From Rhopalosiphum padi (lineage: Eukaryota > Arthropoda > Insecta > Hemiptera > Aphididae): a stretch of DNA of 64,000 bases. Location of the stretch: NCBI RefSeq assembly GCF_020882245.1, contig NC_083599.1, positions 24,128,865-24,192,864 of the forward strand, given 5' to 3'. The position numbers were made by a program, and so were the translations under genes. The notes beneath the pieces are model-generated. The model was not told the origin of the DNA and searched no databases. It saw only the letters and a list, made by a program, of their open reading frames with translations. Positions 1 to 11,439 of this stretch are shown here, piece after piece; within the stretch, counting starts at the first letter, position 1; each line of letters begins with the position of its first letter.

Positions 1-712
1 AATATTAATATTACATTTATATTATATTTACCTGTAAAGACACTGCACCTAAAACTGCTTGAGTTATAAGTTCAGTATGTTTTGCAGTTGTTTTTAAAAA
101 TTGCATTGCTTTTCTGGCTTCAATTTTTGCAACATCAGGTGTATGGTTATTACTTTCATGAAAAATTTGACCATCCTTCGAATTAATACGACCACGACAT
201 TTTTTCGTATTGCATTCGATACATCGCCAACTACTGTTTTTGTCAAATGTATATAAATATCTGTTATATCTCAGAAGGTTTCCACCTTTTTCACATTTAA
301 TGATTTCCATTTCATTTTTAAAATTATGATTTAAAAAAATTAAAATGTGAAGTACAATAAATTGAGTAGTGTTCAGTGCACAACGTATGAAAATATAGTA
401 AAAAACCTACGTCTACTGCTGCGTTATCGTCGTTGCAATTTTATTCTAATAAAAACGGTTTAATATCAATACGATAACGAACGATGCAGCAAATAAGTAA
501 TAACATTATCTGATTAATGATTATCATCAAACATAAAGATTATCTGACAGGTTATATAGGTATCCACAGACACTGCGAACGAATTCATTTCTAATTTTGT
601 CATTTCGTATACAGCAATTTTGCACTTAATACAATGAACTTTTATGAACTTTTACTCAGTTCAGTATAATATTATGTAGCGCTCAATTGTCTGCGCTCAA
701 TTGTCGGGACAC
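1..712 (-). mobile_element. MULE-type element with FLYWCH exon, copy 1 (left part outside window)
   Basis: The right end carries two tandem copies of GCGCTCAATTGTC (679-691 and 693-705), which are the inverted form of the GACAATTGAGCGC motifs at the left ends of the sister copies near 21.2 and 42.1 kb. Between the two ends lies the FLYWCH reading frame on the minus strand. The left end is outside the window. Multiple subterminal motifs and a FLYWCH exon are typical of MULE-superfamily transposons, but no catalytic exon is present here, so this is at best a non-autonomous copy. Confidence 0.6.
17..310 (-). CDS. FLYWCH zinc-finger exon of a MULE-type transposase, copy 1
   Basis: This is an open frame of 97 codons starting at the ATG at 310. 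Residues 5-57 fit the FLYWCH fold: KCEKGGNLL, the aromatic strand RYNRYLYTF, SSWRCIEC, KKCRGRI and the final NNHTPD. FLYWCH domains bind DNA and form the N-terminal part of many MULE transposases; the following helical stretch (VAKIEARKAMQFLKTTAKH) is also usual there. The frame ends seven codons after TTACAG|GTAAAT, a good splice donor, so the apparent C-terminus VNII is probably intron read-through and this is the first coding exon of a spliced transposase whose later exons are missing. It lies antisense inside the long second intron of the leader-to-last-exon transcription unit. A copy at 21782 is intact and the one at 42544 is broken. Confidence 0.7.
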   Translation of the reverse strand: MEIIKCEKGGNLLRYNRYLYTFDKNSSWRCIECNTKKCRGRINSKDGQIFHESNNHTPDVAKIEARKAMQFLKTTAKHTELITQAVLGAVSLQVNII

Positions 713-983
713 ACAAAATACCATTCGAGAATATTTACGCTGGTTGGTACTTAATGTTATTACAAACTCCTCAAGGATCACAAGTCACAACCACACATAT
801 CCAAAAATTATAATATCTTAGGCGGAACTATATACTAACCGTGAGAAATTAACTCTTAGATTTGTGAAATAAATCAAATAGATATATCGTTGATTACGAT
901 CTGTTATTTCAGATTGACTCGTATACAATATGCTCAAGTTAAAAACAAATAAACATTCTTTTGATTTTATCATTTTGTTTTAG

Positions 984-1184
984 ACAAACAACATGTCATC
1001 TGCAGGACCAAATAATAGCCAAACTTCTTCTTCAAAAGATAATAAAAGCAATATAAATAAACATCAGGTGGAATATGTAACCGTGAAAAAAAATAAAGTG
1101 CAATATCAAAAACCAACTGCACTTGTGCAACCTCAAAAGCGGAGTGATTTAAAACCGATGATTCCAAAACCGTCTAGTCGTTAA
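984..1184 (+). CDS. Last exon of repeated small-protein gene, copy 1 (63 aa)
   Basis: The exon follows a TTTTGTTTTAG acceptor (973-983), and its ATG at 993 is the first in the exon. It encodes 63 residues: MSSAGPNNSQ, a Ser/Lys/Asn-rich stretch, HQVEYVTV, and the conserved tail ending QKRSDLKPMIPKPSSR. It has no signal peptide, cysteine or membrane segment, and looks disordered and basic. I do not recognise the family. Other copies are at 13766, 22752 and 43525. This one differs by S11T, VNKP to VKKN, and Y for H. Its leader exons would lie left of the window. The gene ends upstream of A-rich AATAAA-like sequence at about 1275. The reading frame is supported by conservation in four copies, but these copies are young. 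Confidence 0.55.
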   Translation, partial: TNNMSSAGPNNSQTSSSKDNKSNINKHQVEYVTVKKNKVQYQKPTALVQPQKRSDLKPMIPKPSSR

Positions 1185-1200
1185 GACTAGCATGAAAGTT

Positions 1201-2589
1201 TGTATAAATATGTTGTAAATAATTTTTATTTTATAATATTTAGATAAGTTCTCCATATATATATAATGTAAAAAAATAAAAATAAATATATTATTATTTG
1301 AATTTAATATTGATTTATTTTAATATAAAATAATACAAATCACATAACACCGAGAAAAAATATTTATTTCATGAATAAAATAAATATGAAATATATTAGA
1401 ACAACGCATTATTGATATTGCAGTAGTGAATGAATAGGTTACTTCTGATAGCAAAATTTTAAGGAGTGTTTTGTTTGGTAGTATCTTTTTATATTTTACG
1501 CAGAAATAAAAAAATATTTTAAAATTAATAAGACCTAGACGTACGAAATTGGTTGTACAAATTATTCGTAAAATTTTAGTCGTATTAATTACGTACTTAC
1601 ATGTCGTATCGTGTCGTTTATTGGTTACAGAACACGTCAAATGTGTACATTTTTAAGAACAGATATATATAAATGTACAATTGTCGTGATCATACTCATA
1701 TCTATAGTATATTATAATGGATAAATGTAAGTTCCTACACAAGACCTAGCAGTTAAAAAAAACACTTTTGTTAGTTTTATATATAACCAGCTTGTCTTCA
1801 AGACCCTGCAATGATCAATCGTCTTCTTCACAGGATCAAAATCATAAAAAGTATAAGAGCAAAAGTCAGATGGAGTCGGATACAGTTGAAAAGTATAAAG
1901 CGCAACCTTTAAACCGGCTAATAAGCCGATTGCGTTCGTGTCGCACCAAGTGCGGAATATCAAACTGATGTTTCCCAAACCGCCTGGTCGTCAAGCCTAG
2001 AATTTAAGACTTTGATCACCATGTAAATTTCAATAATCTCAACCATTTTTTATGACTTCCAACATTTAATTAGGTATTTTTTTAAAAATTATTGTTTTTA
2101 ACTACAGCTGATCGGTAATCATTTTTATTTGATTATATGAACTCAGATAAGTTCACCAAACTTTCACTACACATGACAATACTATGATGTGTGGCTAATA
2201 TAATGAAAGAAAAAAGAAAAATATATTATTATTTGAATTTATTTGATTTTTTTTAATTTAATATAATATAAATCAGATGTTTTAAAACCCCAGAACACTA
2301 AGAAAAAATATTTATTTTATGAATAAATATGAAATATATTAGAGCTATATAGTTGCCATCCAACGTATTATGGATATTGCATTAGTGAATGGATAGGTTG
2401 CTCCTGATATCAAAACATTCAGGTTTAAATAAACGATTTTTATAAATTTAATATATTTTAACAGAATATTACTCAATTACGTTATTTACCACTTTTTAAC
2501 CATAACTTATAAATACATTATATAAATCAATTTTCGTAGATTTAATTAATTTTACCATCATTTGAATATTTTTTAAGTTATCTAATTAT
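1201..2589 (+). repeat. 3' tail of repeat unit copy 1
   Basis: This AT-rich tail is nearly identical to 22960-24319 and, in part, to 43733-44502. It contains the poly(A)-like region after the 63-aa exon and the degenerate second exon. The identity to the 24.3 kb copy stops at 2589, where unrelated HP1-like coding sequence begins, so this is a sharp duplication border. Confidence 0.7.
1788..2000 (+). pseudogene. Degenerate second last-exon, longer (91-aa type) paralogue, copy 1
   Basis: The sequence matches the longer last exon at 36467-36757: SSSSQDQNHKKYKSKSQMES, then EKYKAQ. A one-base indel after KAQP shifts the frame, and the tail (KPANKPIAFVS... MFPKPPGRQA) continues in the next frame up to the TAG at 1998-2000. 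The ATG is absent. It lies about 600 bp behind the 63-aa exon, as do its counterparts at 23570 and 44384, so the duplication of the exon pair predates copying of the whole unit. Confidence 0.6.
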
Positions 2590-3350
2590 TGCCGAATCCG
2601 ACAACAGATGAAATTGAGGAACAGCTACGGCAATCAGAAGAGTTCACGCGATGGGAGATTAATATGGAATTAGGCCTATACGGCGACGACGACGACACCG
2701 AAACGTGATCGGAGAATGAAGACTCCGATCTAATGTCCGTGGATACGTCAGAAGAGGAAGAACCCTCGGAGCAGCCGACCCGGCTTTTCGTCCCGACACC
2801 CATGGAGATTAGGCATGCGGAAGCCGCTCGTAATCGCGGTAGAAACGTTGCGAGAAGAGGGCGCATTAGTAGAACCACAAGGTACAGTATTACAATAACG
2901 ATTAAGTGTATTATAACTAATAACAACAATGACAGTGATAACGAAATGATATGGTGATAAAAAACAAGTGCGCGTGTTTCACGGCCCATGCTCCCGATCA
3001 CCGGGACTGTTTCGGTGCGCGTGCTCGTTTTTTCCTTCATGTCGTTATCATAATTACGCATGTACAACTAACAACGTTCAATTTTTACTGTTCACAGAAC
3101 CGAGATCCACAACATCACGTCATTCGAAAGCGGAATTACTTTCAACGGGTTCGCCAGAAATCTCGAGCTCCAAGAAATCCTGGGATATTCTATCGACGAA
3201 AATGGTTCGCTATTGTACATGGTGAAATGGAGCAACGACGAAGATAGGATCAGGCTAGTGGAATCGAGCGTGATTAGAGAGCACAGGCCGATGATGCTCG
3301 TGGATTTTCATGAATCGAACATCTTGGATCCGCAAAATCCACAAAACTAA
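2590..3350 (+). pseudogene. HP1-like chromoshadow-domain gene, 5'-truncated
   Basis: Two exons are visible. The first (2590-2881) encodes an acidic hinge (MSVDTSEEEEPSEQPTR, then basic RNRGRNVARRGR) and ends at AAG|GTACAG. A 216-bp intron ends in TTCACAG, and exon 2 (3098-3350) continues in frame. The joined frame shows a chromoshadow domain of about 60 residues: SGITFNGFARNLELQEILG, SLLYMVKW and PMMLVDFHESNIL match the HP1 pattern of the GLexxxILG strand, the KW strand and the final FxEsxL helix. HP1 proteins dimerise through this domain and organise heterochromatin. The chromodomain half is missing because a repeat unit abuts at 2589, and a TGA at 2705-2707 interrupts the hinge. A 133-aa protein could still start at the ATG at 2733. 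GTAAGT just after the stop and a TTTTTTCAG acceptor at 4306 suggest an intron in the 3' untranslated region. Confidence 0.75.
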
Positions 3351-5100
3351 TGGCTCGGTAAGTTATACATAATAATAAAAATAACAATAAATTATAGATG
3401 AGCGGACAATATTGTTTAACCTTATCGAAATAAAACTTCTCACAAAAAAATAAATAATAAATAAAAATTTTATTATTACGATATATTTCTACGTCATGGA
3501 ATTAGCTGTTAAATTAATAATAATACATTATTAATTATTTACCCATGCTTAAGAAGTTTCATCGCATATTTTTATTTTCATATACCCTGCAGGCCAGGAT
3601 TATACCTTATAGAAAATGTAATGGTTTATTAAAAAATACAAAAATATTTCTCATGTTAATGTCTACTCATGACAAAAAATTAGTTTTTATTTTTATTATT
3701 TAAAACATGTTATTATTATTATTATTTTTTGATTTCATAAAAATATGAAATTTAGGCATATAACAATGTGCTACAATCATACATTTAAAATATAATTTAA
3801 CATTTAGACAATATAACCATGGCATATAGAATATATAGATTAAATATGACTGAATAATTGTTTAAAGATTAGAATTAGTTTAACTACCTTATAATTTTTA
3901 TTTTGTGTTTTCAGTATTTAATATTTTTTTTATAAGAAATTTTATTCTTTCAAAATTAATATTTATGTATATAAAAGATTATTTTGATGAAATTATAAAG
4001 CATAAAAATATCTTATTTATAATATTTTGAGTACCTAGTTATAACTTATAATATCTTGTAACATTTATCAATAATCATATGTCTTAATAATATTATACAC
4101 TAATGACTAGTCAAAATTTGATAATTAGACTATGTAAGAGAAAAAAAAATTAAGAATATAATTTTTAGTTTGTTAAAGTAGTTTTATCAATTATGCAAAA
4201 TATAAGATTATGTTCTTTTTTTTTAGGCCCCCATTTCTCCTTAATCCGGGCCTGATAATACCTATTTTTAAGAAGATTATTAATTTATTGTTTAATGTTT
4301 TTTCAGGTTCACGTGCAAGATACGAGTTCCATGTTTTGATAATTGTATATAACTGTAATTAAAATTAATAATGTGATAATTATGTATTTTTTATGTATTC
4401 AATGTGTCTTAACTATAAATAATTGTAAATATTTTTACTTAGTTATGTAATTATGATTAAAAAAAAATAACTGTGATATTAATTTTAATATTATACAATA
4501 CGATTTTGCATTATAATTATTTTTTTCTTTATTATAATTTTCTTCGATACGGTCATGCCCTGAAATGGATATCGTCGAATTGTTATTTCACCGAAACGTC
4601 CGTATTGAACTTTTGGTGCTGAGGTCCTTAGGTTTTATATTTTTAATGAGTATGCATCACAAAACAAAATGAATACATACCACTATTCATATCTACATAT
4701 GTACTCCAAGGGTTGCAATTAAGAAGACATTTTTTTCGATGGACACTACTCATTACTATAGTAACCAGCCAAACGTTTCAGGAAATTAAGTTGTATAAAT
4801 TAATGATTTTTTTTTTGACGTTAATATGTTAAATGATTTGGAAAATTATTGGCGAGAAGGGGAGCATTTTGTTATTGTGAGAAACTACGTTACATAGCGA
4901 CATAGCACAATACTATATATTATAATTATTTTGTATTTATAATTATACATATTAATGAAAATATGGTGCTGTTTAGTGACGTCTATAGGGATTGAGCGAA
5001 CTTTGTACATTATATATTATATAAATACATAAATTATTAGGTAGTGATATAAATTAGGAAATTAGGCCACGGGATGGGCGATCTCTCCCGTGGAATCGTT
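3351..5100. other. AT-rich intergenic or 3' UTR sequence
   Basis: No coding sequence was recognised. A possible 3' UTR exon of the HP1-like gene starts at 4307 after TTTTTTCAG. The rest is AT-rich with short homopolymers and no clear repeat family. Confidence 0.4.
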
Positions 5101-5126
5101 CTCGGTGCTGCTAAAGGGCTTCATAC

Positions 5127-5508
5127 GAACTGAGTCCCAGTATAACCTTTTTTGACGAATTGAGTCCCGGGTTGTTTAAGGGTACCAATTGAGTCCAGTG
5201 AAATTTTAGGTATAATACTAATTGAGTCCATGTTTTAATACTAACTGAGTCCCGTCAAACTAAAAAAAAAACATTTTCCTTCCCATTTTCTGTCTATTTA
5301 TTAAATTTTCACTCGGTTGTTCATGATTATGACTAATAGATTTCTCAACTATAGTATTAAATTCATTTAATTTAAAAAATGACTTACAGTTATTTTTGCA
5401 ACAAGTCCAGCGTTGGTGATTATTGGCTAAATTCTTGTGAAAACGAAATTTGTATCCGTCTATTACAAATATAGTTTTATTTCTTTCACTTAGTATAACT
5501 TCATCCAT
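5127..5508 (-). mobile_element. Internally deleted MULE with five GAGTCC subterminal motifs
   Basis: The frame starting at the ATG at 5508 encodes a FLYWCH domain (VILSERNKTIFVIDGYKFRF, then QRWTCCKNNCKSFFKL and SHNHEQP) clearly related to the N-terminus of the transposase at 26530. After RQKMGRK the frame runs straight into the element's 3' end. There, AA(C/T)TGAGTCC occurs five times in the plus orientation between 5127 and 5253, spaced about 25-32 bp apart. The catalytic part is gone, so this is a deletion derivative that would need a transposase supplied by a related copy. No matching upstream terminus was found beyond 5565. Confidence 0.7.
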
Positions 5509-5569
5509 GATGCTTGGTGTACCTCGTAAACTAGAGTGTGTAATATAATAAGAAAAAAATTCCAAGTTG

Positions 5570-7800
5570 ATATGAACAATATCAGTAGATATCGGTAATT
5601 ATTTTACTAGCGACGATAGAAATAAAATCTAAAATTCCCGGCCTATAGTATAATAATATGTTACTATATTATCTGATGAAAGTCATAAAAATGATATGAA
5701 CGAAATGTATATATAGCATTATAGTATAGTATATTATATAGTGCTAAATTGGATTACCTAGCGTACCTATTTGTATGTATACCATTGCATATAAGACATT
5801 TTTATATCTTATTGAACTTTAAAACGTTTTCAATATAATTTTTCATTATTTCAGTTGTTCATATTATATATAAATTATAATATGCATGTTGATATTTATA
5901 CAATATTAAATGTCAACATTCTACAGTCTAAATTTTTACCTATCCGTAAAAATGTTAGGAATATACAGGTAGTAAGTAATTAACTCTACACGTCTTTTTG
6001 GTTCTAACTTATTTAATTATAATTTTTGAAACCAAATATCAGTGTTGTATGTTATATTGTATAATAATCATTTTAAATTTTAAATATTTTTATTCACCAG
6101 TGGATTAATAATTAATATAAATTTAAATTTAAATTTAATCTTAATAATCGAATTTCCTATGTATAAAATAATATCTACTTTTAAATAGGTGTGAGGGGGA
6201 GGGGGTGCAAAATATGTTAGCCCCTATATTTTAAAAGGATATATCTAACAATTGTTACCAATATTTTTTGTTCTTTACGTTCAAAAACAAATAAATAATT
6301 TTTTATTAAAAAATGTTTTGTAAAAGATATATAATATATATAATATATATTAGTTCTAATCACAATCATTTATTAAGCCATATACTTATATTATATATAT
6401 ATAATAATAAAATACCTATATATATATTTAAAATTTAAAAAGGGCTATAAACAAATTCTACTCTCAGCCTTCAAGACATATCGCTCGCGGCACGCTTAAA
6501 TAATTTTTATTATTAAATTGTTATTGTTATTAATGTTTTTCTTTATTTTAATATAACTCCCACGCTTTTTCGTTTGTCCCGTTTTTAAGTATACACAGTT
6601 ACAATGTACCAAAACCCGACTAATATATAATAACCCCATCAATTTTCAGGTACGACTACAATAACGACGTAGTTGCAATTCGTCAATGACGTCACCCGAA
6701 AATGTACGATGTATACTTTATATTATGTATATTAATATTAATAATATTAAGAGGACGCTATAGGTACTCGTAATTTTTAGCAGTAGGTAAAAACAGGTTT
6801 ACTAGAACAAACAAAACTACTAAAAAATGGTTTTAGAGCAAAAATACCTATTAAGAATTTTATAGGGAACAAAATTGTTATCTTTTCTTTTTAATGTTGT
6901 ATAATTGAACATGTAATCGTACTTTATATTATAGTGATTTGATTTGAAATTACACCTACCTGTCTAAAACTGTCATAATATTACAGTATATAGCTTAATT
7001 ACTCGTTGGAGACGTGTTATAGTAAAATAAAAAATAAATAGTTGAATAATTATATACAAATAAATATAAAAAATTAGTAGTTATAAACCATTAAAATGCA
7101 ATATGATCAGTACCTATTTAGAAATAAAAATAAAATATAAAGTAATATTTGACTTCTATGGTTTTAATAACAGTTATGGCTGCAGATATCGGGTATAAAG
7201 TATACAGAACTATTATCTATTACTGTCACAGTTTTACTGATGGTTTTTGATTTGGTGAGTCACGATTTTGGAAAAAATTAAATTTGTTTAATTTCGACAA
7301 TTTTATCGAATAACATTTTAATTGAGAGACAACAGACAAAACGTCATTGTTAACAAATACGGAATAAAACAATGATGCCAAGTCTAAAGGCTAATTATAA
7401 AATAATAATATTGGGAAAATTCGAGGGAAATACCGAACAGACAAGAGCGTGTGTCAGTGACCATTTTAATTAAAATTAAATAAATATTAATAAGGTCTTG
7501 TATTTGATAAGAATTATAATAAATAGTGTTCATTTTATAATTTTATAATTTATTAAACTATAATAATACAACTTTTGATACAATTTTTTTGCATTTTTAT
7601 GGGTGTTTAATGTGTCATTGGTTGTTTTTTTAATACATATAGGCGCCTCCTAATTATATAATTGTATATTGATTTTTTTTCCGTTCCGTCTCGGGTTCGC
7701 TTGATGAAATCATGACAACTCTAAGTAATAGCCAAATACGTATACTGTATAATATATTTCACCAAAAATATTTGGTTTACAAATTCAAGTAGAAAACCCG
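5570..7800. other. AT-rich sequence without recognised genes
   Basis: I found no supported reading frame or repeat here. There are runs of TA dinucleotides and a few slightly GC-richer words around 6470-6720. Confidence 0.4.
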
Positions 7801-8525
7801 TGCTAACGACGACGCAGCAGTATATTATGATGTTGTAGATACGGGTGGGGTTGAGGTGGTGGTAATGAATCTACCGTGTGCGCGTGGTGCACAGGTACGG
7901 CCGGCAGCGCGTATCGCAACGTAATTAAATATTTCCAATAACTCTTAAACTAATAATTTATTTAGAACGTTTCGCATAAAACGGCTCATTTACACGCCAA
8001 ACACTTGCGTATATAAAACAAAAAAAACCGCGCATATCGGTTCGGTGCGTCACATGTATATTATAGACGATTTATAGGTGGTACCATCGCCTCGAGTTTT
8101 TACGATAAGTAGAAAAATATAATATAAAGAATAAAGATAATATAATATATTATATTGAGATTGAGACGAGTGTTTTTTTTTCGTCTTTTTCTAAGAATGT
8201 ACGTCCGAAAGATTTACGATACACCGGCTTTAACGTCGATGCCGTGACGACGACGGCGGCTAAGCCGGTGTGCCGTAATCGTAACGTCACTATCGCGACT
8301 ATTATTGTCGTTACGATTATAGACTTACTTATACGCACTCGGTTTAGGAGAAAAAACGAATACTATAGTTATTTGAAAGAAGGTAAACATTTTCGAGAAA
8401 CGCGATTCGCCGAAAACATAATATATTATATATATAGATTAAATACGATAAATATTTCTCCACTCGATTGTATAGTGTGTTTAGAGGTCGAGAGACGTCC
8501 CGTTTTTGCAGCCCAAGTAATTTAA
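7800..8525. other. CpG-richer island, possibly promoter-associated
   Basis: Base composition changes sharply to CpG-rich around 7800-7920 and 8040-8520. A long frame on the plus strand (8109-8525) contains no ATG, and the minus-strand frame is repetitive Ile/Val/Thr, so I do not call a protein. An 11-bp inverted repeat (TAATCGTAACG and its complement) lies around 8277-8320. It may be a promoter or 5' end, but no downstream gene is recognised. Confidence 0.3.
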
Positions 8526-8681
8526 AATATGATAATATTTATATATATAAAATAATACGAGATTAATTTTTATGTATTAGGTAGATTAATAACTATACTA
8601 CCATCATTTATATAAAAAATTCAAAATATGTATTGTTTACACACATTTTGGTCATTAATACTATTCTTATAATGTACTCAC

Positions 8682-8859
8682 TGAAGTCATCTTTTTCTTT
8701 TCTAGTTAAATCTTTAAAATCGAGATTCATAGTTTCTCCAATATCATCCCAATCTTTTATTTTTACATCACGGTTTTTGTAGTCCGAGCATCATGTGTTC
8801 CAAATACTTTTTTTTCGTTCAATCGATATAATGAAGAAGTGATCAGTATCAAATGCCAT
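8682..8859 (-). pseudogene. MADF-domain exon with in-frame stop
   Basis: On the minus strand from the ATG at 8859 the frame reads MAFDTDHFFIISIERKKSIW, then a TGA codon, then SDYKNRDVKIKDWDDIGETM and LDFKDLTRKEKDDF. It ends at TTCA|GTGAGT, a good donor. The spacing of the IW, Y and W positions matches the first two helices of the MADF (Myb/SANT-like) DNA-binding domain, in which a short acidic peptide follows the initiator. The TGA replaces a residue inside the domain and no second exon is seen on the downstream side, so this appears to be a dead copy or fragment of a dispersed family. Confidence 0.6.
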
Positions 8860-9600
8860 GTTTTCGTGATTTGTCTGTTATGTAGAAATATAATTTAAAT
8901 AATATATACAATAATAATTTGTATTACATTTTTAACACGGTTAAAAAAAATAATAATTTTACTTTGTTAGTAAATGTATAACACTGTAGCACAAAATTAG
9001 ATATAGGTAATTATTAGTTATTCGAATTATAATCTGGTAGACGTCAACGTCACAGTATCAAATGCAGAAAATAATATAATTATGATAAGTAATTTTTCAA
9101 AAGTAATTAAAATAACAATACTATTTAAATAATCTAACAGATTTTAATTGTATTATAAATTTCCAAAACAACACTACAGATCGAGACCAGTTTGTGAACT
9201 GTGTTCGAGCACGGTAGTACGAAAAATAATCCAAATACTTATTATTAAAATGGTTTTTCATTAATAATTTATATAAATAGTTTTGATATCATATTAATTT
9301 CGTGTTATTATTAGCTGGTTTCATGTTTTTATTTCTGACAATAATTGGGGAACTTATAATTTTAATTGGCTTATATTTCGATATAATTTATAAAAATATA
9401 GACGGTTATCTAATATAATAAAAATAAAATATTTAGTGGAATAAGTATTAATTACCTATTTCAATTTACGAATTTTCAATATCGGAATGTTTAAAATTAT
9501 ACTGAAATTCTATATTAGGACTAAGTATATTACTTTATTATTATAATTGATAACCGAAATTCCGAGTTGCTCGACTACACTGACCAAGGAGAAAGAATCT
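8860..9600. other. AT-rich spacer
   Basis: No gene or named repeat was recognised up to the start of the leader-C repeat at about 9600. Confidence 0.35.
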
Positions 9601-9840
9601 ATTAATATTATTGATATTATTATTATATGCTGAGTCTGCAGATAGCTCAGGTCCAAAATGCGACGACCGCGAGAAACGTATACCGCCATTATAAACTATA
9701 GTTTTAATCGGAATTAAAAAAAAAAAATCGAAAATATAAAATAATTAACGCTTTTCTATATATATATATATATCGCGTAATAGAAATATTTTTCCTAGGA
9801 CATTATATTTTAATAACTTATTATAATAAATTAACAGAGT

Positions 9841-10133
9841 GTAAACTTACAGATTAAAACGAGTGTTGACTGCAAAACAAACACGAACGCAAGCAAAACA
9901 AAATAAAATATCATACAATAATAATAATTATAATAAATATAATCGTATAGTGAGTAGTATATTTCATGTAAATATTTAGATGATATACCTAGACAAAGCC
10001 GCGTCGCTACTTTCGTAAAAAAAAAACTGAATAAAACTTAATACACTATTATTATTTCAGTTCAAACAAACGTTTTAAGCTGTCGGCTAACACACTATTA
10101 GATCAATCGTACGATCTTATCGAGGTTTATATA
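9841..10133 (-). promoter_or_regulatory. Leader module type C: TATA box, exon 1, intron, damaged exon 2
   Basis: Read on the minus strand, it has TATATAAA (10126-10133), the exon-1 words GCCGACAGCTTAAAACG and GCGACGCGG, and a CTAG|GTATATC donor at about 9988. The acceptor region and most of exon 2 are altered by a deletion, but the end ...CTCGTTTTAATCT|GTAAGT (donor 9841-9850) is kept. It points away from the 125-aa frame at 10373, the same divergent layout as at 28631/29800. Confidence 0.6.
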
Positions 10134-10372
10134 CAAAATATTAAAATGTCAATAATAATAACTGTACTGTGATAATATCATTACAAATTTGTACTAATTT
10201 AATAAAATAAATATGATCAAATTAATCACAACTTTAAATTTATGAGTCATTAAATAAATATATAGAGTCGATAATTGAATGTAAAATAATCATACAACAG
10301 TAAGTGTGATTAACATATCGATTATAATTATACTACGGCTTCTTGATAATTATATTTAATTAATCTTGTACT

Positions 10373-10750
10373 ATGCAACATTGGGTGTTCAAGCACTCTT
10401 CTTTAACACAAGATGCAAAAAGTAGGAGCGTGAACAATTGGCTTATACGACGGTACCACGGCTTGACATTAGATTGCGGCGATGTGGAGTACACGGAAAT
10501 AGAAAAAATATTTCAATCGATCAAATACAACACAATTTACGTCAAAGGTTTGCAGAAAAATACAATTATTAGTGAGTTTATGCCTTACACCAATGTCATG
10601 AATATGGAAGACCTAATGTGTCCTCGTACAGATAACTTGGCTTATGACAATACACTACCTCGATGTATTTTACACAAGGAATTTCATACTACCAAATGTT
10701 CATTGTATAAAGCATTTATATTAAAAAAATGGTTTATAAATAATTCTTAA
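10373..10750 (+). pseudogene. 5'-truncated copy of the 157-aa RNase-H-like family protein
   Basis: The frame starts at an internal methionine (MQHWVFKHSSLTQDAKSR) and covers the last 125 residues of the protein intact at 28631-29104. Identity begins abruptly at ATCTTGTACTATG, so about 32 N-terminal codons are lost, including the first acidic motif. The conserved HGL, Y-E, IYVKGLQK, CPRTDNLAY and C/H pairs remain. An AATAAA follows at about 10787. It lies tail-to-tail with gene G at 10871. The frame is open but, without its N-terminus, is probably inactive. Confidence 0.65.
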
Positions 10751-10870
10751 AATTTTAATGTATATACTCAATGTATTTTTATTATTTAATAAACAATAAT
10801 CATATTTTAACATTGGTCTTTTTTTTTGTTGCTATAGTTAAGTATTGTTAGGCATTATAAAATACTAATT

Positions 10871-11146
10871 TTCATTCTCAATTATCATTTCAGTCAACTC
10901 TTCGTTCCTGTATACATTTAGAAATATTAAAAACTATTTTAAAATAATTGTATTTACTTACTCTAGTCTATAATGACCGTGGGCTAAATTGTGCACTTTA
11001 TCTTCAAGTACAACCCTATTATCATTATAATTGTTATATGTAATTTTGTTGGTTAGGATTGTTTCCATTCGGTCGAGCAAGTTGGGATTGTTTGCAGGTC
11101 ATCTATATATAATATTCTAGGTGATCTGTAACACTAGCCGGTAAGT
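10871..11146 (-). CDS. Putative small spliced gene G, copy 1 (49 aa)
   Basis: On the minus strand, an exon after TGTTACAG contains an ATG at about 11069 (METILTNKITYNNYN, then VVLEDKVHNLAHGHYRL) and ends at CTAGA|GTAAGT. A short intron ends in TATACAG, and the second exon adds ENEELTEMIIENEN and a stop. The same structure is at 28268 and 57653. I do not recognise the protein. The opposite strand also offers acceptor and donor signals (TTTGCAG, CCG|GTAAGT), so the direction is not certain. Confidence 0.35.
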
Positions 11147-11439
11147 CGGTTTTTTCATACTACTCTCTTAAATTTATACTATAGCAATAACTTAATTTTG
11201 TAAAGACATTTGAAGTTAAAATTTAGATAAAATTCGTTATTTAAATGTAATTTTGTAATTTGTTATAAATAAAAAAATTGCTTGAAATAATTACTACCTA
11301 TCACATTTCTATTTACCTTGTGTAAATGTTATGTAATGTAATGTAATGTCAGCTGGATTACAATAATATTTCCAAAATATACAAATAACAAATAATAATA
11401 ATTCTGGGCATGATCATGCAATACGTGAATCCCTAGACC

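Noticed and set aside
2582..3067. 161-codon minus-strand frame opposite the HP1-like exon
   Set aside because: Ser/Leu-rich shadow of the acidic hinge; the plus strand has splice sites and a recognised domain.
8109..8525. 138-codon plus-strand open frame
   Set aside because: It contains no ATG at all and no recognisable domain; the GC-rich composition explains the lack of stops.
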